A DNA stretch of 8,786 nt from an uncultured Lachnospiraceae bacterium (GTDB lineage Bacteria; Bacillota_A; Clostridia; Lachnospirales; Lachnospiraceae): positions 1-8,786 of the forward strand of contig CADBME010000281.1 in NCBI GenBank assembly GCA_902795715.1, in the 5' to 3' direction. The stretch's first letter is position 1, and every line of letters starts with the position of its first letter. The translations under genes and the position numbers were made by a program. Below the pieces are notes generated by a model that was not told where the DNA came from, made no database searches, and saw only the letters and a program-made list of their open reading frames with translations. Shown one piece after another: positions 1-5,847 of the stretch.

Positions 1-717
1 GAGGGAGCAGGTAAGTATATGTGTGGTTATAAGACCGTAGTAGGTATGGTAAACGGAATGCTGGAAGAGTTAAAGATCACAGTTCCTGTGGCACTGCATC
101 TGGACCATGGCAGCTATGAAGGAGCGAAAGCATGTATCGAGGCAGGATTTTCCTCTGTTATGTTTGACGGATCTCATTATGCGATCGAGGAAAATGTAGA
201 ACAGACCAAAGAGTTAGTTGGTATCTGTAAGGAGAAAGGAATTTCCCTGGAGGCAGAAGTTGTAGCCATCGGCGGCGAAGCAGACGGTGTGATCGGTGCC
301 GGAGAGCGTGCAGATCCAAAAGAATGTAAAATGGTAGCCGATCTGGGCGTTACCATGCTGGCAGCCGGTATTGGAAATATCCATGGTAAGTATCCGGCAA
401 ACTGGGCAGGACTTAGTTTTGAAACACTGGATGCCATCCAGAAAGAAACAGGCGAGATGCCGCTGGTTCTTCACGGTGGTACCGGAATCCCGGCAGATAT
501 GATCAAAAAGGCTATCACATTGGGCGTTTCCAAGATCAATGTAAATACAGAGTGCCAGCTTGTATTCGCTGAGAAGACAAGAGAGTATATCGAAGCCGGA
601 AAAGATAAGCAGGGCAAGGGATTTGATCCCCGTAAACTTCTCGCTCCCGGAGCAGCTGCCATCAAGGCTAAAGTAAAAGAGAAGATGGAAGTCTTCGGTT
701 CAATCGATAAGGCATGA
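1..717 (+). CDS. fba: Class II fructose-1,6-bisphosphate aldolase, 5' end missing
   Basis: This glycolytic and gluconeogenic enzyme of the cytoplasm reversibly cleaves fructose 1,6-bisphosphate into dihydroxyacetone phosphate and glyceraldehyde 3-phosphate, using a divalent metal (usually Zn). The reading frame is open from base 1; the first codons read EGAGKYMCGYKTVV, an internal part of the family, so the ATG at position 19 is not the start. By comparison with family proteins of about 285 residues, roughly the first 50 residues lie outside the window. Visible landmarks, numbered from base 1, are HLDHGS with the catalytic Asp35 and metal-ligand His36, the GNIHG segment with a second metal His, the LHGGTGIP phosphate-binding and metal segment, INVNTE, and the usual C-terminal DPRKLL...FGS. 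The stop is TGA at 715-717. The next gene, bioY, is convergent, so this gene ends its transcription unit. Identification is firm. Confidence 0.96.
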   Translation, partial: EGAGKYMCGYKTVVGMVNGMLEELKITVPVALHLDHGSYEGAKACIEAGFSSVMFDGSHYAIEENVEQTKELVGICKEKGISLEAEVVAIGGEADGVIGAGERADPKECKMVADLGVTMLAAGIGNIHGKYPANWAGLSFETLDAIQKETGEMPLVLHGGTGIPADMIKKAITLGVSKINVNTECQLVFAEKTREYIEAGKDKQGKGFDPRKLLAPGAAAIKAKVKEKMEVFGSIDKA

Positions 718-772
718 GCCTGATTACGGAAGTGTTCGAAGAAGTTTTTCTTTCTTTGATAAGATAAGACCC

Positions 773-804
773 AAAAAGGGGCCGTCGCATGATATGCGGC
801 GGCC
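773..804 (-). terminator. Intrinsic terminator of bioY, possibly bidirectional
   Basis: An 11-bp stem pairs 780-790 with 794-804 (one G-T wobble) around a 3-base loop. Read on the minus strand it is followed by CC and then five T residues (A773-A777 on the plus strand), the layout of a Rho-independent terminator about 55 bases after the bioY stop codon. On the plus strand the following sequence (TCTGTTACG) is only weakly T-rich, so termination of the aldolase transcript here is possible but less certain. No better terminator for the aldolase gene is visible between 718 and 780. Confidence 0.8.
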
Positions 805-859
805 TCTGTTACGTACAGGCACTCCCTGCTTTGATTTCATGATCGCCAGGGGTTCGCCT

Positions 860-1444
860 CTATTGCACAAGGCCTGCCCGCCTAAGAGACCGGGCCAGGG
901 CAGGCCCCAGAATTACACTGAAAATAATTTTAACCAGATCTCCCGGTATATAGGGGATCACACCCATCATCATGGCCTGAGGAAAGGAGAGACCGGCCTG
1001 GAAGGCCAGCCAGACTGTCCCGGGAAGATAAAGCAGAAAGGCGGTTGCCATAGCAAGAAGGACTACTTGCAGCAGGGGCTGCCTGACATATTGGAAGATC
1101 AATCCTGCTCCCATGGCAAGGGGAAGAAAACCCAGCAGATACCCGCCGGTCGGCCCGATCAGCTTTCCGATTCCTGAACCATATGCAGAAAAGACCGGAA
1201 GGCCGGCTGCACCCAGCAGAAGATAAAGGAGACAGCTGACTGCCGCATATTTCCAGCCCAGCAGACAGGCGCTAATCAATATGACCAGGTTGGTTAGAGT
1301 GATAGGAACCGGGCTGATGGGAATCGGTATGGAAAGAGGTGCCAGTAAACAGGTGATGGCGGTCATGGCGGCAATAAAAACCATATTTCGGGTCGTCAGT
1401 CCCGGTCGGCTTCTGTCAGCCAGGGAAGATTGTGATGTTGACAT
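860..1444 (-). CDS. bioY: BioY, biotin-binding S component of an ECF transporter
   Basis: This integral membrane protein of 194 residues binds biotin for uptake by an energy-coupling-factor transporter. It has the BioY signatures PVPITL (residues 45-50, after the first hydrophobic segment) and GSGIGKLIGPTGGYLLGF (with GPTGGY at 97-102). About six hydrophobic segments cover most of the chain, and the C-terminal end reads IPGDLVKI. The length matches the family. The start is set by AAGGAGG (plus-strand complement at 1454-1460), nine bases before the ATG. No EcfA, EcfA' or EcfT gene is adjacent, so it probably shares a general ECF module (group II type) encoded elsewhere. The gene stands alone between a convergent aldolase gene and a divergent CpXC gene. 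A BirA-type operator overlapping its promoter predicts repression by biotin-loaded BirA. Confidence 0.95.
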   Translation of the reverse strand: MSTSQSSLADRSRPGLTTRNMVFIAAMTAITCLLAPLSIPIPISPVPITLTNLVILISACLLGWKYAAVSCLLYLLLGAAGLPVFSAYGSGIGKLIGPTGGYLLGFLPLAMGAGLIFQYVRQPLLQVVLLAMATAFLLYLPGTVWLAFQAGLSFPQAMMMGVIPYIPGDLVKIIFSVILGPALARSLRRAGLVQ

Positions 1445-1473
1445 GGACTCATTCCTCCTTGAAGAAAAAAATG

Positions 1474-1494
1474 GAAACCATGTATAATGGTTTC
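1474..1494 (-). promoter_or_regulatory. Hairpin at the 5' end of the bioY transcript
   Basis: A perfect 8-bp inverted repeat, GAAACCAT and ATGGTTTC, surrounds a 5-base loop. On the minus strand it begins about 5 bases after the predicted bioY transcription start. It is followed by CA and a run of seven T residues (A464-like tract on the plus strand at 1465-1471), just before the bioY ribosome binding site. The look is terminator-like, but it is so close to the transcript start that a 5' stabilising stem-loop is at least as likely as attenuation. The structure is seen; the function is inferred. Confidence 0.5.
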
Positions 1495-1505
1495 ATGGCA
1501 TCCCC

Positions 1506-1534
1506 AGAATACAAAAAAAGAAGAAGATTGTCAA
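1506..1534 (-). promoter_or_regulatory. bioY promoter
   Basis: Read on the minus strand, a perfect -35 box TTGACA (1534 to 1529) is followed by 17 bases and a -10 box TATTCT (1511 to 1506), which is a good sigma-A promoter. The predicted transcription start is near 1499, giving a leader of about 55 bases. The -35 box lies inside the bioY-proximal half-site of the BirA-type operator, so repressor and RNA polymerase would compete. Confidence 0.8.
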
Positions 1535-1560
1535 CTTTAATTTGAGATTAGGTTGACAAT
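1527..1560. promoter_or_regulatory. BirA-type biotin operator
   Basis: A perfect 9-bp inverted repeat, ATTGTCAAC (1527-1535) and GTTGACAAT (1552-1560), is separated by 16 bases. In the usual BirA frame this reads TTGTCAACT - 14 bases - GGTTGACAA, close to the known consensus TTGTAAACC - N14/15 - GGTTTACAA for the biotin repressor. It sits directly upstream of bioY and covers the -35 box. Sequence, spacing, position and the identity of the downstream gene all agree. It requires a BirA with an N-terminal helix-turn-helix domain, which is not in the window. Effects on the divergent CpXC gene are unlikely because that gene's candidate promoter lies about 55 bases further away. Confidence 0.85.
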
Positions 1561-1613
1561 TTTGATTTGTGTAAAAAGGACCGGTATGACGGGAGTTTTT
1601 TAGCGGAATATCA

Positions 1614-1642
1614 TTGACGGGGAGAGTGAATTCTGCTATTTT
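1614..1642 (+). promoter_or_regulatory. Candidate promoter for the CpXC gene
   Basis: TTGACG (1614-1619), 17 bases, then TATTTT (1637-1642) form a plausible sigma-A promoter directed toward the gene at 1742. The leader would be about 93 bases. It contains repeated CCGG motifs (1688-1710), including a 5-bp stem CCGGT/ACCGG with a 5-base loop. No other strong promoter was seen in the 1561-1741 stretch. Confidence 0.5.
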
Positions 1643-1741
1643 ATCATAGCAGCCTAAGAAGGATGTTCATGAAGAAGATGGAAAGAACCGGACCGGTTTC
1701 AGACCGGTATGGGTATCAGTATAAAAAAGGTGGTGTAACCG

Positions 1742-2386
1742 ATGAAGGATCGGATGACGGAGTATCGTCTGGAAGAGCTGGCCTGCCCCAAGTGCGGACA
1801 CAAGCACATGTTGAGAAAGTACCAGCGTATCAATGTGACGGAAAAACATCGTCTGAAAGAAGATATTTTGAAAAACAGACTCTATGCATTCACTTGTGAG
1901 GAGTGTTCTTTTACCGCGCCGCTAACCTATGAGAGTCTCTATCTGGACAGCAGGAAGAAACTTTCCATTTATATGGCCCCTGAGATGTCCCGGGAGCTGG
2001 AGGAAGAACTTGACACTCTGAATGGAGAGTTGAAAGGCCACAAAAGAATTGTGGATAATCTCAATGACCTTAAGGAGAAAATTCTCATTTCCGATATGCA
2101 GTTTGACGATCGTGTGATCGAGATCATCAAGGTTATGTACCTGGCTCAGCTCAAAGAGGAGATGAAAGAGGATACCATGCTCAATATTCTCTTCGATTAC
2201 TATGGAAATGATCCCTGTTTCCTGGTCTTCTTCGAAAAAAAAGGAATCGGCAGAATGCCTCTGAATCTCGATTACTACAGGGGAATATCAGCCCAGTTTG
2301 AGAAGAAGATCAGAGAACACTCCACAGACACTTTCATGAAAGTGGATATGGAATGGGCCAGAAAAATGATGTTTGAGAAAAATTAA
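1742..2386 (+). CDS. CpXC-domain protein of unknown function
   Basis: The 214-residue product is predicted to be cytoplasmic, with no signal peptide or membrane segment. The N-terminal part carries two CxxC pairs, C15-P-K-C18 and C52-E-E-C55, separated by a charged stretch. This is the pattern of the CpXC family (Pfam), which has no assigned function and probably binds a metal ion such as zinc. A highly charged segment around residues 85-115, rich in Glu and Lys, may be helical or coiled. The remainder has FDYYGNDPCFLVFFEKKGIGR and a Trp-containing C-terminus and resembles nothing I recognise. The start is supported by AAGGTGGTG at 1727-1735, six bases upstream; an internal ATG at 1754 is a weaker alternative. 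It is transcribed away from bioY and ends just before the rpmE promoter, so it may be monocistronic. The family assignment is fairly sure and the function unknown. Confidence 0.85.
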   Translation: MKDRMTEYRLEELACPKCGHKHMLRKYQRINVTEKHRLKEDILKNRLYAFTCEECSFTAPLTYESLYLDSRKKLSIYMAPEMSRELEEELDTLNGELKGHKRIVDNLNDLKEKILISDMQFDDRVIEIIKVMYLAQLKEEMKEDTMLNILFDYYGNDPCFLVFFEKKGIGRMPLNLDYYRGISAQFEKKIREHSTDTFMKVDMEWARKMMFEKN

Positions 2387-2393
2387 AAAATTC

Positions 2394-2422
2394 TTGCATC
2401 GAAGTATTGTTTGTGCTATACT
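2394..2422 (+). promoter_or_regulatory. rpmE promoter
   Basis: TTGCAT (2394-2399), a 17-base spacer and TATACT (2417-2422) form a strong sigma-A promoter with an extended -10 TGC immediately before the -10 box. The predicted start is near 2429, giving a leader of about 70 bases before rpmE. It begins only 8 bases after the CpXC stop codon, so rpmE has its own transcription start. Confidence 0.8.
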
Positions 2423-2443
2423 GTTATGGCTGTTTGAAAAATG

Positions 2444-2464
2444 TATCAGTTATTTCGGCTGATA
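2444..2464 (+). promoter_or_regulatory. Stem-loop in the rpmE leader
   Basis: TATCAG (2444-2449) pairs perfectly with CTGATA (2459-2464) around a 9-base loop, midway between the predicted transcription start and the AGAGGTG ribosome binding site (2486-2492). Ribosomal-protein leaders that bind their own product are known upstream of L31 genes in Firmicutes. This stem could be the core of such an element, but I cannot match it to a covariance model by eye. Confidence 0.4.
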
Positions 2465-2499
2465 ATTCGAATAAAAATCATTAGAAGAGGTGAACAAAG

Positions 2500-2706
2500 A
2501 TGCGTGAAGGAATCCATCCCAAGTACTATCAGGCAAAAGTTGTATGTAACTGTGGCAACGAGTTCGTTACCGGTTCTACGAAAGAAGATATCCATGTGGA
2601 GATTTGCTCTAAGTGTCATTCTTTCTATACGGGTACTCAGAAGGCTGCAAAAGCCCGCGGACGTATTGATAAGTTCAATCGTAAATACGGCATGGCTTCA
2701 AATTAG
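2500..2706 (+). CDS. rpmE: 50S ribosomal protein L31, zinc-binding form
   Basis: The 68-residue basic protein is a component of the large ribosomal subunit that bridges to the small subunit. It begins [12 protein letters not shown] and carries the Cys ligands of the zinc-containing (C+) type: CNC near residues 16-18 and CSKC near 36-39, followed by HSFYTGTQK. It ends in a basic [11 protein letters not shown] tail. The length is typical. The ATG has AGAGGTG seven bases upstream. In many Firmicutes the C+ form is the zinc-replete version, replaced by a cysteine-free paralogue under zinc starvation; whether that paralogue exists here cannot be seen. It has its own promoter and leader and precedes the DUF1385-prmC-prfA cluster, a common clostridial order. 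Confidence 0.97.
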   Translation: MREGIHPKYYQAKVVCNCGNEFVTGSTKEDIHVEICSKCHSFYTGTQKAAKARGRIDKFNRKYGMASN

Positions 2707-2724
2707 CAACCGAAAGGTTTTTAA

Positions 2725-2784
2725 GGAAGACGGTACAGTGTGGTCCGGTGGGAGATATCCCCGGACCATGTTGTGCCGTCTTTC
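2725..2784 (+). terminator. 24-bp hairpin between rpmE and DUF1385, terminator or processing site
   Basis: Positions 2725-2748 pair with 2761-2784 without a single mismatch when G-U pairs are allowed (five wobbles), around a 12-base loop. The tail that follows (GCTTTACAAAATTTTT) is T-rich only from about 2796, so it is an imperfect Rho-independent terminator. It could also be a partial terminator or an RNase III site that lowers DUF1385-prmC-prfA expression relative to rpmE. A smaller stem just upstream, AACC-GAAA-GGTT (2708-2719) followed by TTT, may contribute. No promoter is apparent between the hairpin and the DUF1385 start, so some readthrough from rpmE is expected. Confidence 0.6.
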
Positions 2785-2846
2785 GCTTTACAAAATTTTT
2801 GGTGGATTTCAGGGCAGCTTATCGGCCGGAAGTTCACCTGCCAGTC

Positions 2847-2862
2847 AGGAGGAGTTTGTTTG
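2847..2862 (+). promoter_or_regulatory. Ribosome binding site fixing a TTG start
   Basis: AGGAGG at 2847-2852 is followed by seven bases and then TTG at 2860-2862. This is a perfect Shine-Dalgarno with ideal spacing, and the codons after the TTG give KKTSIGGQAVMEG, the conserved beginning of DUF1385 proteins. The frame is open back to a GTG at 2740, but that start would lie inside the 24-bp hairpin and add about 40 residues unlike the family. Confidence 0.88.
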
Positions 2863-3801
2863 AAAAAGACCAGTATTGGCGGCCAGGCGGTGATGGAAGG
2901 CATCATGATGAAAAATATGGACAAGTATGCCGTGGCCGTTCGAAAACCGAATCATGAAATTGAAGTAAAAAAAGGAGCCTATGTCAGCTTATCCGAGCGG
3001 TATCCTGTATGGAGGCTGCCTGTTTTGAGAGGGGTGGCAGCCTTTGGCGAATCCCTCTATATCGGTATGAAAACCCTGAGTGACTCTGCTGAGTTTATCG
3101 AAGAAGAACCGGGTGAACCAGGAAAGGTCGAGATTTTTTTGACAAAGATTTTCGGGGACAGACTTGAGAGTGTGATCATGGGAGCTACCATGGCTTTATC
3201 CGTTATTCTGGCGGTGGGAATCTTTATGGTTTTCCCCTTTTTCCTGTCTCATCTGATGCGGAGTTTTATCCCATCCTACAGCATTCGAACCCTGATTGAA
3301 GGGGTAATCCGGGTTCTCATTTTCTTCCTGTATCTCATCCTGATAACCAGGATGGATGAGATCAACAGGGTCTTTATGTATCATGGGGCGGAGCATAAGA
3401 CCATCAATTGTCTTGAACATGGGGAGGACCTTACCCCTGATAATATCATGAAGCATTCCCGGCTCCACAAGAGATGCGGCACCAGCTTTTTGCTGATTGT
3501 CATGATCGTCAGTATTGTTGTTTTTATGTTCATTCGTGCGGATTCCCTGCTGTGGCGTATCCTGCTGCGGATTCTTCTCGTACCCCTGGTAGCCGGGATT
3601 GCCTATGAATTTATACGGCTTGCCGGGAGAAGCGAAGGAGGAATCATGGATTTGCTGAGCAGACCGGGCATGTGCCTGCAGTATTTTACCACACGGGAAC
3701 CCGACAGGGAAATGGTTGAGGTTGCCGTTGCCGCAGTGGAAGGTGTCTTTGACTGGAGAGCCTACTTAGAGGCCATGCGCAATGGAGAACTGGAAGATTG
3801 A
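2860..3801 (+). CDS. DUF1385 (YqhQ-like) multi-pass membrane protein, unknown function
   Basis: From the TTG at 2860 the product has 313 residues, the usual family length. It starts KKTSIGGQAVMEGIMM, a family signature. Predicted membrane segments lie near residues 105-130, 144-163, 210-225 and 231-250. Between the second and third lies YHGAEHKTI (174-182), with a C/H-rich stretch ending HKRCGTSF (203-210). His175, Glu178, His179, His203 and Cys206 make a plausible metal site, and the family has been described as a putative metal-dependent enzyme, but no reaction is established. The C-terminal portion is soluble and ends in an acidic tail. It lies 37 bases before prmC and is followed by prfA, an arrangement common in Clostridia, suggesting co-expression with translation-termination genes. 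The family call is firm and the role unknown. Confidence 0.92.
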   Translation: MKKTSIGGQAVMEGIMMKNMDKYAVAVRKPNHEIEVKKGAYVSLSERYPVWRLPVLRGVAAFGESLYIGMKTLSDSAEFIEEEPGEPGKVEIFLTKIFGDRLESVIMGATMALSVILAVGIFMVFPFFLSHLMRSFIPSYSIRTLIEGVIRVLIFFLYLILITRMDEINRVFMYHGAEHKTINCLEHGEDLTPDNIMKHSRLHKRCGTSFLLIVMIVSIVVFMFIRADSLLWRILLRILLVPLVAGIAYEFIRLAGRSEGGIMDLLSRPGMCLQYFTTREPDREMVEVAVAAVEGVFDWRAYLEAMRNGELED

Positions 3802-3810
3802 CCCGGAAAA

Positions 3811-3824
3811 CTTATCCGGATAAG
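3811..3824. repeat. 14-bp perfect palindrome before prmC
   Basis: CTTATCCGGATAAG is a perfect palindrome with no spacer, between the DUF1385 stop and the prmC start. As RNA it can fold as a 5-bp stem with a CCGG loop, and an overlapping alternative stem CCGGA/TCCGG (3803-3807 with 3815-3819) is possible. The prmC start at 3839 has only a weak AGAAAG-type ribosome binding site, so this structure may affect prmC translation, or it may be chance. Confidence 0.4.
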
Positions 3825-3838
3825 AGAAAGATGATTCA

Positions 3839-4699
3839 ATGACTATCGGAGAGATTCGAAAATCCATACGGGATCGGCTGCAGGCCGCCGGAATCGAGTC
3901 TGCAGATTATGAAACCGGCATCTTAATGGAAAAATATTTACATATTTCAAGGGAAGAGTTTCTTCTTGAACCGGAAAAGGAGATCAGGGAAAAAGGGGTA
4001 AGAGAAGTTTTTGCCGCGGCCGAACGGAGAGCAGGGAGGATTCCCCTCCAGCAGATTACGGGGGAAGCGCCTTTTATGGGATTTACCTTCTCTGTCAATG
4101 AACATGTTCTGATCCCCCGGATGGATACCGAGTGCCTTGTAGAGGAGGCAGTCCGGGAAATCAGGGAAACCCATACAGACCCTGTTCGGGTACTTGACCT
4201 GTGTACAGGCAGTGGATGCATCGGAATCAGCGTCGCTCTGCTCTGTCCGGGGACGGAAGTAGTTCTTTCCGACCTGTCAGACCAGGCTCTTGCCGTCGCA
4301 CGCCGGAATGCGGACAGACTGGGAGCTGTGGTTGAGCTTGTCCGGGGGGATCTCTTCGAATCGGTAGAAGGCAGGTTTGATTACATCCTTTCCAATCCAC
4401 CCTACATTCCATCCGGCGACATTAGCGGACTTATGCCGGAGGTCCGTGACCATGAACCCATGCTTGCTTTGGATGGTCAGGCCGATGGACTGGCTTTTTA
4501 CCGGAAGATTATTGGCCGGTGCAGCCGGTATCTGAAGACAGGGGGAAGAATCCTCTTTGAAATCGGAGCCTGGCAGGGAAAGGATGTGGAGAAACTTCTG
4601 ACGGATGCAGGATTTTCAAATGTAAAGACCTTAAAAGACCTGGCCGGATTTGACCGGGTTGTCAGGGCGGACCTGGGGAAAGGTCAATATAGTGATTAA
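3839..4699 (+). CDS. prmC: Release factor glutamine N5-methyltransferase PrmC
   Basis: This cytoplasmic SAM-dependent methyltransferase (286 residues) modifies the glutamine of the GGQ motif in class I release factors RF1 and RF2. The N-terminal helical substrate-binding part runs to about residue 85. It is followed by IPRMDTE (92-98), the SAM-binding motif I VLDLCTGSGCIGIS (from residue 118), an acidic loop around LSDLS, and the catalytic NPPY (186-189) that positions the glutamine side chain. The length is typical. The chosen ATG gives the family-like MTIGEIRKSIRDRL, although no good Shine-Dalgarno precedes it. Translation may depend on coupling to the DUF1385 gene 37 bases upstream. Its substrate gene prfA follows 41 bases later, the classic functional pairing (prfA first in E. 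coli, prmC first here). Identification is very secure. Confidence 0.96.
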   Translation: MTIGEIRKSIRDRLQAAGIESADYETGILMEKYLHISREEFLLEPEKEIREKGVREVFAAAERRAGRIPLQQITGEAPFMGFTFSVNEHVLIPRMDTECLVEEAVREIRETHTDPVRVLDLCTGSGCIGISVALLCPGTEVVLSDLSDQALAVARRNADRLGAVVELVRGDLFESVEGRFDYILSNPPYIPSGDISGLMPEVRDHEPMLALDGQADGLAFYRKIIGRCSRYLKTGGRILFEIGAWQGKDVEKLLTDAGFSNVKTLKDLAGFDRVVRADLGKGQYSD

Positions 4700-4740
4700 G
4701 AATTCAGCTTATATAAACTTATGCATAAGGGAGGTAAAAA

Positions 4741-5820
4741 ATGTTTGATAAACTGGAAGATCTGGTCGCAAGACTTCAGGCTGTGATGGAGGAGCTGAGC
4801 GATCCGGATGTAGTAAACGATCAGGAGAAGTTTCGCAGCCTGATGAAAGAACAGAATGACCTGACTCCCATCGTCGAAAAGTACAATGAGTATAAGCAAG
4901 CTCAGCAGACCATCGAGGAGAGCCTGGAACTGCTTGAAGAAGAAAATGATGAGGAGATGAGAGAGATGCTCAAAGAGGAGCTGTCGGAAGCCAAGATGCA
5001 GGTTTCTGCCTGTGAGAATGAGCTGAAGATTCTTCTCCTTCCCAAGGATCCCAACGATGATAAAAACGTAATCGTGGAGATCCGCGCCGGAGCCGGCGGG
5101 GATGAGGCCGCCCTCTTTGCAGCGGAGATCTATCGCATGTATAAATCTTACGCAGAATCGAGAAGATGGAAGACGGAATTCATCGATGTGAATGAAAATG
5201 GTCTGGGCAGTTTTAAGGAGGTATCCTTTATGATCACCGGTCAGGGAGCCTATTCCCGTCTCAAGTATGAGAGCGGGGTCCACCGTGTTCAGCGTATTCC
5301 GGCGACAGAATCCGGAGGAAGAATCCACACATCCACTGTAACCGTGGCCATCATGCCGGAAGCGGAAGAAGTGGATGTTCAGCTTGACATGAACGATTGC
5401 CGCTTTGACGTATTCCGTGCTTCCGGGAATGGCGGCCAGTGTGTAAATACCACAGACTCTGCTGTCCGTCTTACCCATATCCCAACCGGGATCGTCATAT
5501 CCTGCCAGGATGAAAAATCACAGCTTAAAAATAAAGACAAAGCCATCAAGGTCCTCAGGGCCCGCCTCTATGAGCTCGAAAGAGAGAAAGCCCACGATGC
5601 GGAGGCAGAGCTCAGAAAGAGCCAGATTGGAACCGGAGACCGGGCTGAAAAGATCAGGACTTACAACTTTCCTCAGGGCAGAGTGACAGATCATCGGATT
5701 AAGCTGACCCTGCACCGGCTGGAGAATATCCTGAACGGAGATCTGGATGAGATTATAGACAGTCTGACTGCAGCAGATCAGGCCGCCAAGCTCAGCCGTC
5801 TTCAGGAGCTTTCCGCCTGA
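4741..5820 (+). CDS. prfA: Peptide chain release factor 1 (RF1)
   Basis: RF1 recognises UAG and UAA stop codons in the ribosomal A site and triggers hydrolysis of peptidyl-tRNA. The product has 359 residues, the normal length. The N-terminal helical domain (about 1-100) is acidic and coiled. It is followed by the AGAGGDEA segment (about 117-124), the stop-codon reading tripeptide P187-A188-T189 in [14 protein letters not shown], which marks RF1 rather than RF2 (SPF), and the catalytic G231-G232-Q233. After GGQ the chain reads [18 protein letters not shown]; Cys234 stands where E. coli has His. [15 protein letters not shown] is present near the C-terminus. An AAGGGAGGT site (4727-4735) lies five bases before the ATG. 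It is preceded by prmC, whose product methylates Gln233, and followed by hisC after 27 bases. Confidence 0.97.
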   Translation: MFDKLEDLVARLQAVMEELSDPDVVNDQEKFRSLMKEQNDLTPIVEKYNEYKQAQQTIEESLELLEEENDEEMREMLKEELSEAKMQVSACENELKILLLPKDPNDDKNVIVEIRAGAGGDEAALFAAEIYRMYKSYAESRRWKTEFIDVNENGLGSFKEVSFMITGQGAYSRLKYESGVHRVQRIPATESGGRIHTSTVTVAIMPEAEEVDVQLDMNDCRFDVFRASGNGGQCVNTTDSAVRLTHIPTGIVISCQDEKSQLKNKDKAIKVLRARLYELEREKAHDAEAELRKSQIGTGDRAEKIRTYNFPQGRVTDHRIKLTLHRLENILNGDLDEIIDSLTAADQAAKLSRLQELSA

Positions 5821-5847
5821 AAAAAACGATTTCGGAGAAAAAAAGCA

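Noticed and set aside
794..1177. Open frame of 127 codons on the plus strand
   Set aside because: It overlaps bioY antisense and starts inside the terminator hairpin; the composition is not protein-like.
1459..1488. Plus-strand promoter-like TTGAAG - 18 - TATAAT
   Set aside because: The TATAAT is part of the bioY leader hairpin, and the transcript would run through the BirA site to a distant gene; the promoter at 1614-1642 is better placed.
1663..1899. Possible small protein upstream of the CpXC gene
   Set aside because: It has a weak ribosome binding site and runs into the CpXC gene in another frame; its codons after 1742 are the shadow of that gene.
2740..2859. Upstream GTG start for the DUF1385 protein
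   Set aside because: The GTG lies inside the 24-bp hairpin, has no ribosome binding site, and the extra 40 residues are not family-like; TTG at 2860 has AGGAGG at ideal spacing.
2441..2863. Plus-strand open frame covering rpmE and the following gap
   Set aside because: It overlaps rpmE out of frame, and rpmE has a clear start, ribosome binding site and family match.
4696..5478. Long open frame of 260 codons on the minus strand
   Set aside because: It lies fully antisense to prfA, its translation is rich in His/Ile/Leu with no family resemblance, and prfA is certain.
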